This document shows, in pieces, positions 22,323 through 32,334 of a stretch of DNA of 64,000 bases. The notes beneath the pieces were generated by a model, which searched no databases, had not been told where the DNA came from, and saw only the letters and a program-made list of their open reading frames with translations. The stretch comes from Venturia oleaginea (lineage: Eukaryota > Ascomycota > Dothideomycetes > Venturiales > Venturiaceae): contig JABMLP010000019.1 of the NCBI GenBank assembly GCA_013176395.1, positions 1 to 64,000 of the forward strand, read 5' to 3'. A program made the translations under genes and the position numbers. The first letter of the stretch is position 1. Each line of letters begins with the position of its first letter.

Positions 22323-23762
22323 ATGCGGTCCTGGAGATCGAGAAACTTCGCACTCGTCTGCTGGGCAGCAAACATTCTTCTCGCAACGTTGAGCTTCGCG
22401 GCGCAATGCGGTGGCAACACCAACTTGGCCTATTGTGGAGCTGAACTGCCAGATACCTTCTGCTGCGAACCCGGGAACACCTGTCTACAACTGTTTAATG
22501 TCTTGACTCCAGCGGCAATATGTTGCCCAGACGGAGTAAGCTGCGAACAGCTCAACACAATCTCCTGCAATACGACGATCCAGGCGAACCCAGCAGCACC
22601 TGCTCATATGCTCGACACAAAAGTCCCACTGGAGGAGTGTGGTCCCCAATGCTGTCCTTTGGGCTACAATTGCCAATTTGGCCTCAATACGAATGCATAT
22701 TCGTGTATCATGAAAAACAGTACAAAATCAGGAAGTCCTCCGGACCCTTCGTCATCATCTCAGCCTGGTACATCCACCGTGACATCGGCTACCAAAATCA
22801 CATCCGCTTATACTGTGACAGAGTCAGCGACAACGACCCAACAAGTATCAACTCCCTCCTCGATATCATCATCATCAACTTCCCCGACCTCAACATTGGC
22901 ATCGGGCATCTCCAGCGGCCAGTCACTTCCTCCCTCGGATGCATCGGCCAGCAGATTTCCAACTGTTGCGATTCTCGCAACTCTGTTCCCAGCAATTGCC
23001 GTTGGAGTCGTACTCGTCCTCCTCGTGATCTTCATGAAACGACGCCGTGAACGTCGAAGGAAACTCGCTCGCGGGGAAGAAATATTTGGAGGACCGACGC
23101 CCCCATCATCAAGAGGAGGAGATCTCCAAATATCCTCTCCAATCAACAGACAAGACATGGCAACCCGCACCGACTTCATCCACAAGCGTTCTGCTTCTGG
23201 GTCCTCAATTCCCCAGCCAACATCATCAACCATGCGCAACGTAATCCAAGCCTCGCAAAACCTACGCCGTACACTTAGCTCCGGAGAAACGTTAGTTCCC
23301 ACCACTTCAGCTACAGGACAAAAGACACCAACGATGAGTTTGAGGACCATCTTCGAAACGCCAACACGCCCTCGACGCACCTCACAAGGCAAAGTCCGAG
23401 CCCTTTTCTCCTCCAATGATCGTCCTCGTTCGAAATCTTCGCCTACATCAAAATACCCCAGCATCAATCCAACACGCTTAATACTTAGTAGAAGTGGTGC
23501 CAGCCAAGAAACAATTGATGTTTTGATGAGACCAGCGCCGCATGAAATGGATTTATTTGGAAGCCCAACAGAGCGGCCGTATGAAATTGATCCTGTCACA
23601 CCTGAGACAACATATTCAGATGTTTACAGAGCTGCCGGGGTCAGCCCAACGAAGGCGGAGGCGAGGGGGCGGCAGATTTCAAGGACCAGAGGCGATATGA
23701 TGAGCACGTCAGGAGATATCAGTGAATCAGACAGGGAGATCAATGTGAGCTTCAAGATGTAG
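22323..23762 (+). CDS. Single-pass membrane protein with Cys-rich ectodomain, function unknown
   Basis: An intronless frame; I start at MRSWRSRNF (479 aa) because a signal peptide (residues about 8-27) follows directly, although the frame is open further upstream to 22158. The ectodomain (28-130) has about 17 Cys in CC and C-x-n-C pairs. It is followed by a Ser/Thr-rich stalk (135-208), one transmembrane helix (about 213-237) and a very basic stop-transfer (KRRRERRRK). The cytoplasmic tail of about 230 residues is Ser/Thr/Pro/Arg-rich and probably disordered. The layout resembles fungal cell-wall sensors or Mid2/WSC-like proteins, but no known domain is recognised, so a sensor role is only inferred from architecture. 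Confidence 0.85.
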   Translation: MRSWRSRNFALVCWAANILLATLSFAAQCGGNTNLAYCGAELPDTFCCEPGNTCLQLFNVLTPAAICCPDGVSCEQLNTISCNTTIQANPAAPAHMLDTKVPLEECGPQCCPLGYNCQFGLNTNAYSCIMKNSTKSGSPPDPSSSSQPGTSTVTSATKITSAYTVTESATTTQQVSTPSSISSSSTSPTSTLASGISSGQSLPPSDASASRFPTVAILATLFPAIAVGVVLVLLVIFMKRRRERRRKLARGEEIFGGPTPPSSRGGDLQISSPINRQDMATRTDFIHKRSASGSSIPQPTSSTMRNVIQASQNLRRTLSSGETLVPTTSATGQKTPTMSLRTIFETPTRPRRTSQGKVRALFSSNDRPRSKSSPTSKYPSINPTRLILSRSGASQETIDVLMRPAPHEMDLFGSPTERPYEIDPVTPETTYSDVYRAAGVSPTKAEARGRQISRTRGDMMSTSGDISESDREINVSFKM

Positions 23763-24127
23763 ATGTGACCTTGGGATGGTGGGACTGGGATTTATTCTAT
23801 TGTAATTCAGTAATTTTCTCTTCCCGTGCTGGGCCCGAATCTCAGTGCTATCATTCGGCCGTCGGTGTTGTCTGTAACCAATGGACTGTTGTAAAAATAC
23901 GGGAGAAAAGGCGATGACATAATCAGCCCGAAAAGGAAATACGAGGGCATCGCACCTGCATGACAGATGATGATCCTCAACCAGTCAGACACGGGGATAT
24001 GCAATAGCAACAGCGGGTCTCCACGAAAGTCCGCCGTGACTTTCGCCCCTATGAGAGTTTCCTTTCGCTGCCATAGACCATTCAGTGCATCCCTCTTTGC
24101 AGATACCAGTTGCAACAAATACTCACC
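23763..24127. other. Intergenic, 365 bp
   Basis: 3' flank of the membrane-protein gene and promoter of the downstream amidohydrolase. No other feature seen. Confidence 0.5.
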
Positions 24128-25205
24128 ATGACGCGCCGCCAACGAATTGACACGCATGCCCACTTCCTCCCAGACTTCTATCGGGAAGCCTTAGAAGCCA
24201 ATGGTCACAAGAATCCAGATGGCATGCCTGCTGTACCAGTATGGCCCGATCAATACAGGTTTAAGATCGAGCAAAGCTGATTCGCGATAGCCATGGTCCG
24301 AAAAGGCCCACCTAGAAATGATGGACCGCCTCAACATAACCAAATCCATCCTATCCATCTCATCACCTGGCACGCACCTCGTTCCTGAACAAGACTCCGC
24401 CGCCATCCATCTGACGCGCAGAACGAATGCCTTTGCCGCCGACCTCAAGAAGCGTCATCCTACCCGTTTCGGATACTTTGCTTCTCTGCCCTTGCCGGCT
24501 GTAGATGCAAGTCTCGTAGAACTGGAAAAGGCATTGGAGGAAGGTGCAGATGGTGTTACACTAGAAACAAATCATCACGCCGTATACCTCGGCGACTCGA
24601 GATTTGACGAGGTATTCGAGGCATTGGACAGGCATAAAGCCAAACTATTTATTCATCCTACGACGGGGTGTTATTGTCCTTCCGGTACTGCGGGGGCTGG
24701 CACAAAAGAGGTTCTGAGTGTCAATCCCTTGAAAGAAAGGCTTCCTGCGCCGGTTTTGGAATTCTTCTTCGATACGGCGAGGTGTGTTGCTAATTTGTTC
24801 TTGAGCGGGACGTTGAGGAGATATACGAACATCACATATTTGATTCCGCATATGGGTGGTGCTATACCCCCTGTTCTATCGCGCTTTTTGGGATTCGCGA
24901 ATGTGGTACAGGGATATGATGTGGAGAAATGGACGGAACACGATGCGTTGGAGGTTTTGAATTCCAGATTCTACTTTGATATGGCTGGATGGGCGTTTCC
25001 AGGGCAATATAAGGGATTGATGGACGGCGTGGGCATTGAAATTAATAGGATCCTTTACGGGAGCGATTTCCCATTTACACCTGCACCTGCTGTCGAGAAC
25101 TTTACGAAGCAGATGGATGAAGGGACGAAAAGCTGGAAGGAGGAAGATGTGGAGAAGGCTTATTTTGGGAACGCTGCAAAGCTTTTTAATGTGGATGGAT
25201 CGTAG
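24128..25205 (+). CDS. ACMSD/gamma-resorcylate decarboxylase-like amidohydrolase (amidohydrolase 2 family)
   Basis: Two exons (24128-24238 and 24291-25205) give 341 aa, with a 52-nt intron in phase 0. Metal-site motifs: RIDTHAHFLP at the N-terminus, LFIHPTT in the middle, YLIPHMGG, and GSDFPFTP near the C-terminus with the Asp ligand. The order matches the zinc-dependent non-oxidative decarboxylases (ACMSD, gamma-resorcylate and related acids). The substrate cannot be told from sequence. An ordinary single-domain length and all ligands in place suggest a working enzyme. It is followed 240 bp later, in the same direction, by a Zn2Cys6 transcription-factor gene, an arrangement often seen for small catabolic modules. 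Confidence 0.88.
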
Positions 25206-25444
25206 GTGAGACGATCCCAAGTGAATGGCTTCCCTTTCCTTCACCTTCGAAGACCTCCGATCTCGATTATAAAAACGACACTTCATCATCGTCCAGTGGC
25301 AGTTATGTGCGGCCAAAAGTGGCAGGCAGTTGATTGGTGGAACACGGTAGTAATCACAATTCTCATCCTCTTTCAACCTGTTTCAGCAATAACCTTTGTC
25401 AAAGATTACTAATCATCAGATAATTTCAAGAAAAGTGCTTTAGT

Positions 25445-27425
25445 ATGAGTTACACGTCCATTCGAAGCATTACTTTCGCCGCCATGAATTCTTGCAAATC
25501 ATGTAAACAAGAGAGGCGAAAGTGCGACAGAACTCGACCAAGCTTCTCAACATGTGCAAGGTATGTGTCATGATCGAACTATGTTGGTATTCGAATGTAG
25601 TTAAATGTGGTGGTTCTGCTCGATCAGGTCTAGCGCGATCAGGTCTAGCGCGAGACCGGTCGCAAGTATTTAGACTCGTCTCTACCTCTTAGTTAGCTCC
25701 TCATCCTTACAACTTCGCACATCCCATAGAATTCAAGTCATGCTTCCAAGTCAAGTCCAAGGTCAAACGTGACAGTATGCTACGAAGACAGTTTTTATTT
25801 CAGTTCTCAATGCTAATACGATGACCTGACAGGGTTGGTCGTGTTCACACGCACCCAACTGATGGCAGTCTTTCACCACTTATCCACGATGCACACCTCG
25901 GTTACATAGGAAGCTCGTCTCACGCTTCTGGCTCTTCTCTGCAGCCCTCACTCCTGCCGACAATAAGAGACGAAGTGGCTCTGCATGATCATTCCGGTCA
26001 TGCTGTCGATCGAGAGCTCGCAGTAAATGTCCAGATCAGCAGAGAACCTCAGAACATCTTCAGCACAATCGATGCTTTGCGGGATATCGCCGACGTTTAT
26101 TTCGAGTCAGTTGCTTTGCGACTTCCCATTGTCTCGAAGAAGAAATTCTATGACCGACTTGTTATGAATCGCACCTTGGGTATGCCAGCAGACTTCGCTT
26201 TGTTATGTGTCTGCATACACCTTGTCCAACAGCCTCCCGGAGCACAGGTAGAAAGTATGCAATCGCTGTTGTATATCAATGTCAAGAGCATGATCAGTCT
26301 ACTCGAGGCTCCGTACTTTCGGTCGCTCGAGTTCGTTCAGTGTCGACTGATTGTCTCTTTTTATGGGATGGGTCATGGTATTTATCCTGCTGCGTCTGTA
26401 TCACTAGGTGCTTGTGCCAGGCTGGCTCGCGGTATTCAGCTTCACAAAGATAGAAATGAGTTACCAGACGAGGAGCCTGCTAGGCTGGAAGCGGAAGAGA
26501 AGAGACGAGTTAAGTGGGCGATTGTCAATCTTGATAGATATGTATTTTCATCCTTATCGAGTGACTGCCCGCTCTTCAGTTTTGATTCAAAACAGATTTA
26601 TCAACCTCTGTGGCGGCGATTGTCCCTTCGCCAGCGATGATCCAAAAGCCTCAGATCTCCTCCCAACTTGGGATAGACTTTGGTCACAAGAGTCGGTTTT
26701 CCACATGATTATACCCACCGTGACCTATCTGCTCCTCAGGATATTACAGTCGGCCAATTCGCCCGTGAATGCCAGGCATCACATCTCACCGGATGAGTGT
26801 TGAAACTTGTCTTCGATCCTTTGACTTCTGACGCTGCTTTCAACGCTCAGGCTGCTTCACAGCTAGAACGTTCACTCATATCTCTTATGCCGCTACTCAT
26901 GGATGAGGAAGTACGTTTGGGAAGTATTGCGCTGCTTTGGGGATGTGTACAAGGTACGGCTGCACACCGAACAGACATGGAACTGACGGCTAAATGGACG
27001 CAGTGTTTTACACACCTTACGACTCTACCCTGGATATTGAGAGAAATGTGAGCGGACAGCAAGCTCATGTACTAGCATCCAAAGGACTATTATCCAGACG
27101 CATCGCCGAGTTTTGGCGGAAATTGTTTGGCAATGGAGAGGAGGTGGAATATGGGACTTTGTCGCCTTATGTCCCTTATTCGCTTTATCAATCTGCTGTG
27201 GTGCAACATAGGCTTTGGTCACAGAATGGGAGGGTAGCGCATGAAGCTGCCGTGGAGTCTTTGAAGGAGATCTTGAGCCATTTCTCTAGACGATGGAATA
27301 TTGCGGGTGAGGGATTTTCTATTTGTCTGTTAAGCGGTGATGAGCTGACTGGGTTTGCAGGTCGATATCTGGAAGCGCTAGGTGCCGAGGAACCGAAATT
27401 GATGCTATTGTGGCAAGACTTTTAG
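25445..27425 (+). CDS. Zn2Cys6 fungal transcription factor, apparently damaged
   Basis: The N-terminal exon (25445-25562) encodes the start of a zinc cluster, SCKSCKQERRKCDRTRP, then FSTCAR where the family has CSTCAR. Cys4 is therefore Phe (TTC). The sixth Cys would have to come from a small exon near 25750-25790 (reading NVTVCYED), which does not join in frame. The middle homology region (about 25834-27050) has the fungal-TF pattern (RLARGIQLHKDRNELPDEEP, then EEKRRVKWAIVNLDRY). Two frame breaks remain: at the junction after NLDRY (about 26541, resuming at INLCGGDC near 26600) and near 26795, where restoring one base gives an uninterrupted reading. Introns at 27048-27097 and about 27308-27361 are regular. 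Probably a nonfunctional regulator of the neighbouring decarboxylase, or a gene with strain-specific defects. Confidence 0.65.
25621..25650 (+). repeat. Exact 15-bp tandem duplication in the 5' part of the Zn2Cys6 gene
   Basis: CGATCAGGTCTAGCG occurs twice head to tail with no mismatch, inside the presumed first intron between the zinc-cluster exon and the middle region. Confidence 0.9.
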
Positions 27426-29720
27426 GGACCTTCCTGGGTTATCGCATACAGCCAGAATGACGAGAGGTTCTCCGTACATTGAGTCTGCTTGCGGCTCGTC
27501 GGGCCTGGTCTCAGTGGTTGGTAGCATCTTGCCGTAGTCGGTCGCAGCAAAGGCGGCTTCTGAATTTTGGTGGCCGGCCATGTGGTTTGATCGGGTGGTT
27601 TTTTTGAGTGGTCCTGGGACGAGTGGAACTTGATTTGTATGTGGTTTTACCACGGCTGTGTTGAGGTGATCAGTATCAACGCTCGAGACTATGAGTTGAT
27701 GCAAACGGAGCGCAAACCTAGGTACTATCTTTACCAGTGGGTAATCTGACATCACATGAAGAGAACGCTTTCGAGCGGTTTGAGCACCCGACTCACCATC
27801 CAAAGATTCGGCAAAAACTACATGACAGCTTCAAGATGCGTTGGAAACTATCGCCTTTTCTGCAACCAGTAAAGGTGTAAATTTGTTTTTTTAAGCCCTT
27901 GAACTTCTGGTTCACCACTATTGTAACATGTCACTCTTAGCTGACGATGAATTGGCTGCGGTTCGATTGCACAGCTGAGTATTGTGCGAGTAGGAACTTG
28001 TGGGCTACCTTAATAGCTCCTGGGTTGTTGCATCCAGCCCTATCGCTTTGCACAATGTGTCCAAAGCGTACATGTACAGCGCACGAGACCATGAAGTGCA
28101 CTAGTGCTCCACACGACCATTCCTGTCGCCCGAATTCATGGCTCCATAAGATTCCCGAATGTACTGGCCTTATAACAGAATTGTCTTTCCCTGACTGATA
28201 GCGAGTTAGGAGACCTGTAATTCAACCAATTTCTTCGCGCGTTTGGGAGGGAGAAAGGAATAGAAATGAGCCACGAATGCATCCATCAGAGGTTGGCCGG
28301 ACGACTAGGCTCTTGACATTGTGAACCTTCGTAACCTGGCTGTGTCAATAACCTGTTCCGTGGGTCGACATGCGAAAATACAATATATATTCCACTGGCA
28401 GTAGTTGCCGTCGCTCCTCACACTCGAAGATGTAGTCCTAGCAGAGGGCAATTGGAGGCGGTCGACGATGCTCAGTGTTCCGCGATCAAGACAGTGGTGT
28501 CGTCAACCGGAACACCTCCCCAGGCCTGCATCCGGCTCTTATAGCGTTGGAGGTCAGGCTTTGAGTTTGGAGAAATCCAGAGGCTTGACCAAAATGAAGG
28601 GTTCCCCTGTGAAGGAAGGGGTTGGGCGAGCATACAACTGGAAAACGTGTAGCCGTTGACCACGGCATCTTTAGATCCAATCACTGATCATTTCAATTGC
28701 CTCTCCAAAAAATGGGACGCGACTCAAAGTCGCCCTACTCGTCAATATCCATGACACGGAACATTTCTACAACCAAGACCAAAATTGTTCCGTCCCCAAG
28801 TAAATTGCCAAGTCCATCAGCTTGCTCAAGCAAGTCTTGGTATCCTATATCTCGAAAACCAAGGCTTGGAAGGTATATAGTAAAAGGCACGGAGCCTGGA
28901 AAGCAGCATCGTCGAGATACCGTATATTCCAATCCAAGATTTACGGTCGCTACCCTTGCTCTATCCTTGCTTCCCGCGAAAGCGAGTCCCGGAGTGGTAG
29001 TAGCTGAACTTTCTACAGTTTAGCCGTTAGTTCTTCGAGGAATGCAATGAGCATCGCCAAGGATAGCGACCGTTCATCTTCAACCGGAATATAGTATACG
29101 AGTTTGTGTTTGAGACGGTTCCCGAAAACCCGTGAACGCAATCATGGCGAGGCTGACTTCACGGAGAAATTTTTGATTCGTTGAGAATGGTCGGATAGTG
29201 GGTGGGTGTATGATGCCCATGTTCATCTGGGATCAGTCTTTCGAAGTAGTAGTCACTTGTATTGTACGAAGGAATCCGCAACATGGTGCCTCAGATGAGC
29301 AAAAATAGATAGACCTCAAATTAGCTAATTGGCCATAAAGTCAGGCGGGATATATACAACTTCACTATATACACACCTATCATCCCGCAGCACTAATCTA
29401 TCTTGGCCCGCTCCCACCACCCAGATCCGTGTTGAAATCATCGATTCTCCGTAATTCTTTTCATAGAATGGTAAATTTGGTAGATTTTCCATTCCTCCAA
29501 ATTGCACAGACTACACCCTTTCCTCATTTGTACACGATACGGGTTGTAGCAAGGGTCCACGCGAGCCGGGGGGGGGGGGGGGGGGTTGTTAGACGTTGGG
29601 CTCCTTCGGCGTAGCCACCGAGAGTAAAATGATATTATATATGCTGGAATGGCTCTAGGCGATGGAAAGGCAAAAGTCTCAATCACCAACCTCTAGTCAT
29701 TCCTTTGTTTCACGATCACT
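27426..29720. other. Intergenic, about 2.3 kb, no supported gene
   Basis: A 132-codon minus-strand frame (27405-27803) overlaps the end of the regulator gene and has no known motif. Short frames around 28470-28690 and 28700-29020 are likewise unrecognised. An 18-base G run sits at 29568-29585. Confidence 0.45.
29568..29585 (+). repeat. Homopolymer of 18 G
   Basis: Uninterrupted G run in a gene-poor stretch, 135 bp before the lectin gene. Its length is probably unstable or uncertain in sequencing. Confidence 0.9.
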
Positions 29721-31104
29721 ATGGCTCCTTTCATTGGACCCGTTTTGCACACCGCGTTGGCAGCTGTTTCCTGGACTAAGGGACGGCTTGATCTATTTGC
29801 AATCGGCGAAGACCACGGGATATGGCATAAGTTTCAGAGTGGTGGTGTTTGGTCGCCTCCACATAGCCCTTGGTAAAAATGTCGGTCATCAAAATGGCGG
29901 CTCAGTATGCTAATAATCGTAGGGAGAATTTGGGAAAGCCAGCCACGAACTTCACCAGTGTACCAGCGGCGAATTCTCACACCGTCGGTAAATTTGATAT
30001 TTGGGCAGTGGGCGGCGAGGGCCAGGCCTAGTAGGTATCTCTCGTCGTAGAAAGGATGTTGGCTGATTCTCAGCCATAAATGGTTCGACGCGAAAGACGG
30101 AAAATTCGGTCCTGCTCAGCTCACTTGTCAGTTGATCCAAAAGCTGAGCGTACCAATACAAAGACTGACGAAGCTTTAGGGGAGCCCCAAGGTGGCAGGT
30201 TTACAGGCAGTTTAGCAGCAATATCTCGTGCACCGGGAAAGACTGACATCGTTGGTCTAGGGCAAGACAAAGTGATGTAGTAAGTGAAACGTTCTTCAAT
30301 GAAGGTCGATCTGTACTAACCACGTTCCACAGCCACAAAGAATGGAATGGAAAGGATTATGTACCGGGTATTACGACCTGGGCTGCCATTGGCGGTAAAT
30401 TCAAGACTGAGCCTTGCGTTACTTCACGAAAGAAAGCATTCCTCGATGTTTTCACGGTGGGTGATGATGGAAAGGCTTAGTGAGTTTCGTGTGCTCACAC
30501 AAACTAAGAACTGACTAACCACCTTGAAGCTATAAAGCCCAGGAAAATGGTGTTTGGTTCCCCTCGCAAAAGGATTGGACGTCTATGGGCGGAAGATTCA
30601 TCAGTAAACTCTCTGCTGTATCGCAATGCAGCAACTGCTTGGAGGTCTTTGGTGTAGGGACAGATGGTGCTGTCTACCATAAAGTAGGGCTGCTTAACAT
30701 AATTCTATGTCCATGCGCTAACAGATTTACAATGGTGGAATGGCAAAGTTTGGGCACCAAGTGTTGACAAAAGTGATTGGGCATCATTAGGAGGCAACTT
30801 CGTTATGGACGTTGTAGCAATCTCTAAAGCGTCAGGCAAGATTGACGTGTTTGGAGTGGGTGCCGACAGGCATGCCTACATGAAGAGCTACGATGGAAAG
30901 AACTGGAGCCCTGACTGGCAAGGGCTCGGCGGTACTTTCACTTCGGCCTTGGAAGTTGTATCATGGGCGGATAATCGCTTGGACGTTTTTGGAGTGGGAG
31001 AGAAGAGGACAATGCAGCATCGATTTACTGAAGGCAACCTTGGCAAGTGGACGCCCGCTTCGGGCGAATGGGCGTCAATTGGTGGAAGCCACATCTACCC
31101 TTGA
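29721..31104 (+). CDS. PLL-type beta-propeller lectin (annotated in fungi as fucose-specific-lectin-like), with possible frame breaks
   Basis: Seven recurring blades share the pattern AVS...RLDVFGVG.D....HK.W.G..W.P...W..LGG; examples are RLDLFAIGEDHGIWHKF, GKIDVFGVGADRHAYMK and NRLDVFGVGEKRTMQH. This is the repeat of PLL-like sugar-binding propellers. Exons: 29721-29872, 29923-30030, 30074 onward to 30279, 30333-30479, 30530 to about 30690, then about 30725-31104. Most introns sit at equivalent points in the blades, just before the His-Lys of each repeat, showing growth by internal duplication. No signal peptide is visible, so it is probably cytosolic, as many fungal defence lectins are. Two junctions do not keep frame: within the third exon (about 30125-30175) and at the intron ending near 30724. 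So the gene may be broken, or the exon model is incomplete there. Confidence 0.7.
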
Positions 31105-31774
31105 TGTTTGAAGCTGGCATAGCGAGGGAACTAGGCAGGCTTTCTGAATTCTTGATGTACGAGGTAGTTGTTCTTCACTGGAAGCCCACAGGAGAGAAAA
31201 GCGAGATGCTCACCAGCGCTAGGACAGACACGTGAGTGGCATTTTGGGTTGCTTGCATTAGACAAACCGACTCCAGTGCATCAAACACTGAATCGATCAA
31301 ACACTGAATCGAAACCATTGAAGACCATCAATCCCAGGTCTTGACCTTGCCCTTGGATCATCAGACCATGACTGGAAGACGTACGCTAAGCTTCAGACGA
31401 GCTCTACCCCCATATCGAGCGACAAGTTTCTTACTCAGTCTTTGGCGCGTCTCTCGTGCTTAAAGCAATCTATTCTGGTTTTTGCGTCCCTAGCCTCTCC
31501 ATTAGATTACTTCTGTAGTATAAGAGACAGTCTAAAGCGTATTTCTACGTCCGGAGAGCATAAACAAGCTAACGTAAACCTTCAAGCGACGGAATCGAGC
31601 CGAGAAGTTCTGATAGCAAAAGCGCATATATATACCAAGCCGCGTACCTCGAAAGCACGCACTTTTAGCAATATTCTAGCCTCTACAATTCATCTACGTC
31701 GAAGACTTCATACTCTCTACATACATCAACAAAATAGGACTCTCACTCAACAAAATAAGACTCTCGCTCAACAA
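31105..31774. other. Intergenic, 670 bp, with leader repeats at the right end
   Basis: No supported gene. The frame open from 31442 joins the small secreted protein in frame but has no recognisable content. The last 50 bp carry a 21-nt tandem repeat (see the repeat entry). Confidence 0.45.
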
Positions 31775-31789
31775 ATGAGATTCTCACTC
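31727..31789 (+). repeat. 21-nt tandem repeat, three units, spanning a start codon
   Basis: Three adjacent units of 21 nt begin CAACAAAAT, CAACAAAAT and CAACAAATG. The third unit contains the ATG (31775) of the small secreted protein and its first codons. Confidence 0.8.
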
Positions 31790-32074
31790 GTCATCGCCAT
31801 CGCGACAGCTGTCAGCGCCGTCCCAATTGCTACCTCCGTAAGCCCACTCACCTCAGGCCCAAGCCATCCGCAGGGCGAGCAAGAAAACTAACATCACCCA
31901 TCGTAGACATCCAACACCCAATTCAGCCCACGACAACTAGGCGACCTCCTCTGCGCTCACGACCACCTACACATGTCTGCAGAATGCAATAGCAAGAAAA
32001 CGGCGGCGGGAGACAAAGGCATCATAGCGGATTTACTAGGATTGAGTTTAGTTGGCGGGCCGAAGACTACTTGA
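31775..32074 (+). CDS. Small secreted protein, 76 aa, function unknown
   Basis: Two exons (31775-31837 and 31907-32074), intron 69 nt in phase 0. The signal peptide is MRFSLVIAIATAVSAVP with a good Ala-x-Ala cleavage context. The mature part of about 58 residues contains SPRQLGDLLCAHDHLHMSAE, two Cys and a Gly/Leu-rich C-terminus (ADLLGLSLVGGPKTT). Length, signal peptide and lack of any known domain make it an effector-like or small cell-surface candidate, but there is no direct evidence of function. The start codon falls inside a 21-nt tandem repeat. It lies between the lectin gene and the dynamin gene on the same strand. Confidence 0.65.
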
Positions 32075-32334
32075 AACGGATGATGGGTGAGGAGTGAGGT
32101 GGGAATGGATTTCCTGTACATATTTACGATGTGAGTTTATTTGAGAAGTATCTTGTCCCATCTGTTCGACTGGAGCAATGTTTACTGTGCACCATTAAGG
32201 GCTCGATCTTGAAGCTAAAGAAAAGGAATGGAGTGAGGCAGAAGTTTCGAACAAAGTTTTCCGAGCTCGTCAGGAGTGAAAGAAAAGTGTGTTGAGTGGA
32301 AGCCTTTGGAAACATCAACAACTCAAGTCATCAC

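Noticed and set aside
27405..27803. 132-codon minus-strand frame overlapping the end of the Zn2Cys6 gene
   Set aside because: No recognised domain and overlap with coding sequence on the other strand.
31442..31774. N-terminal extension of the small secreted protein
   Set aside because: Would bury the signal peptide; the ATG at 31775 gives a clean secretion signal.
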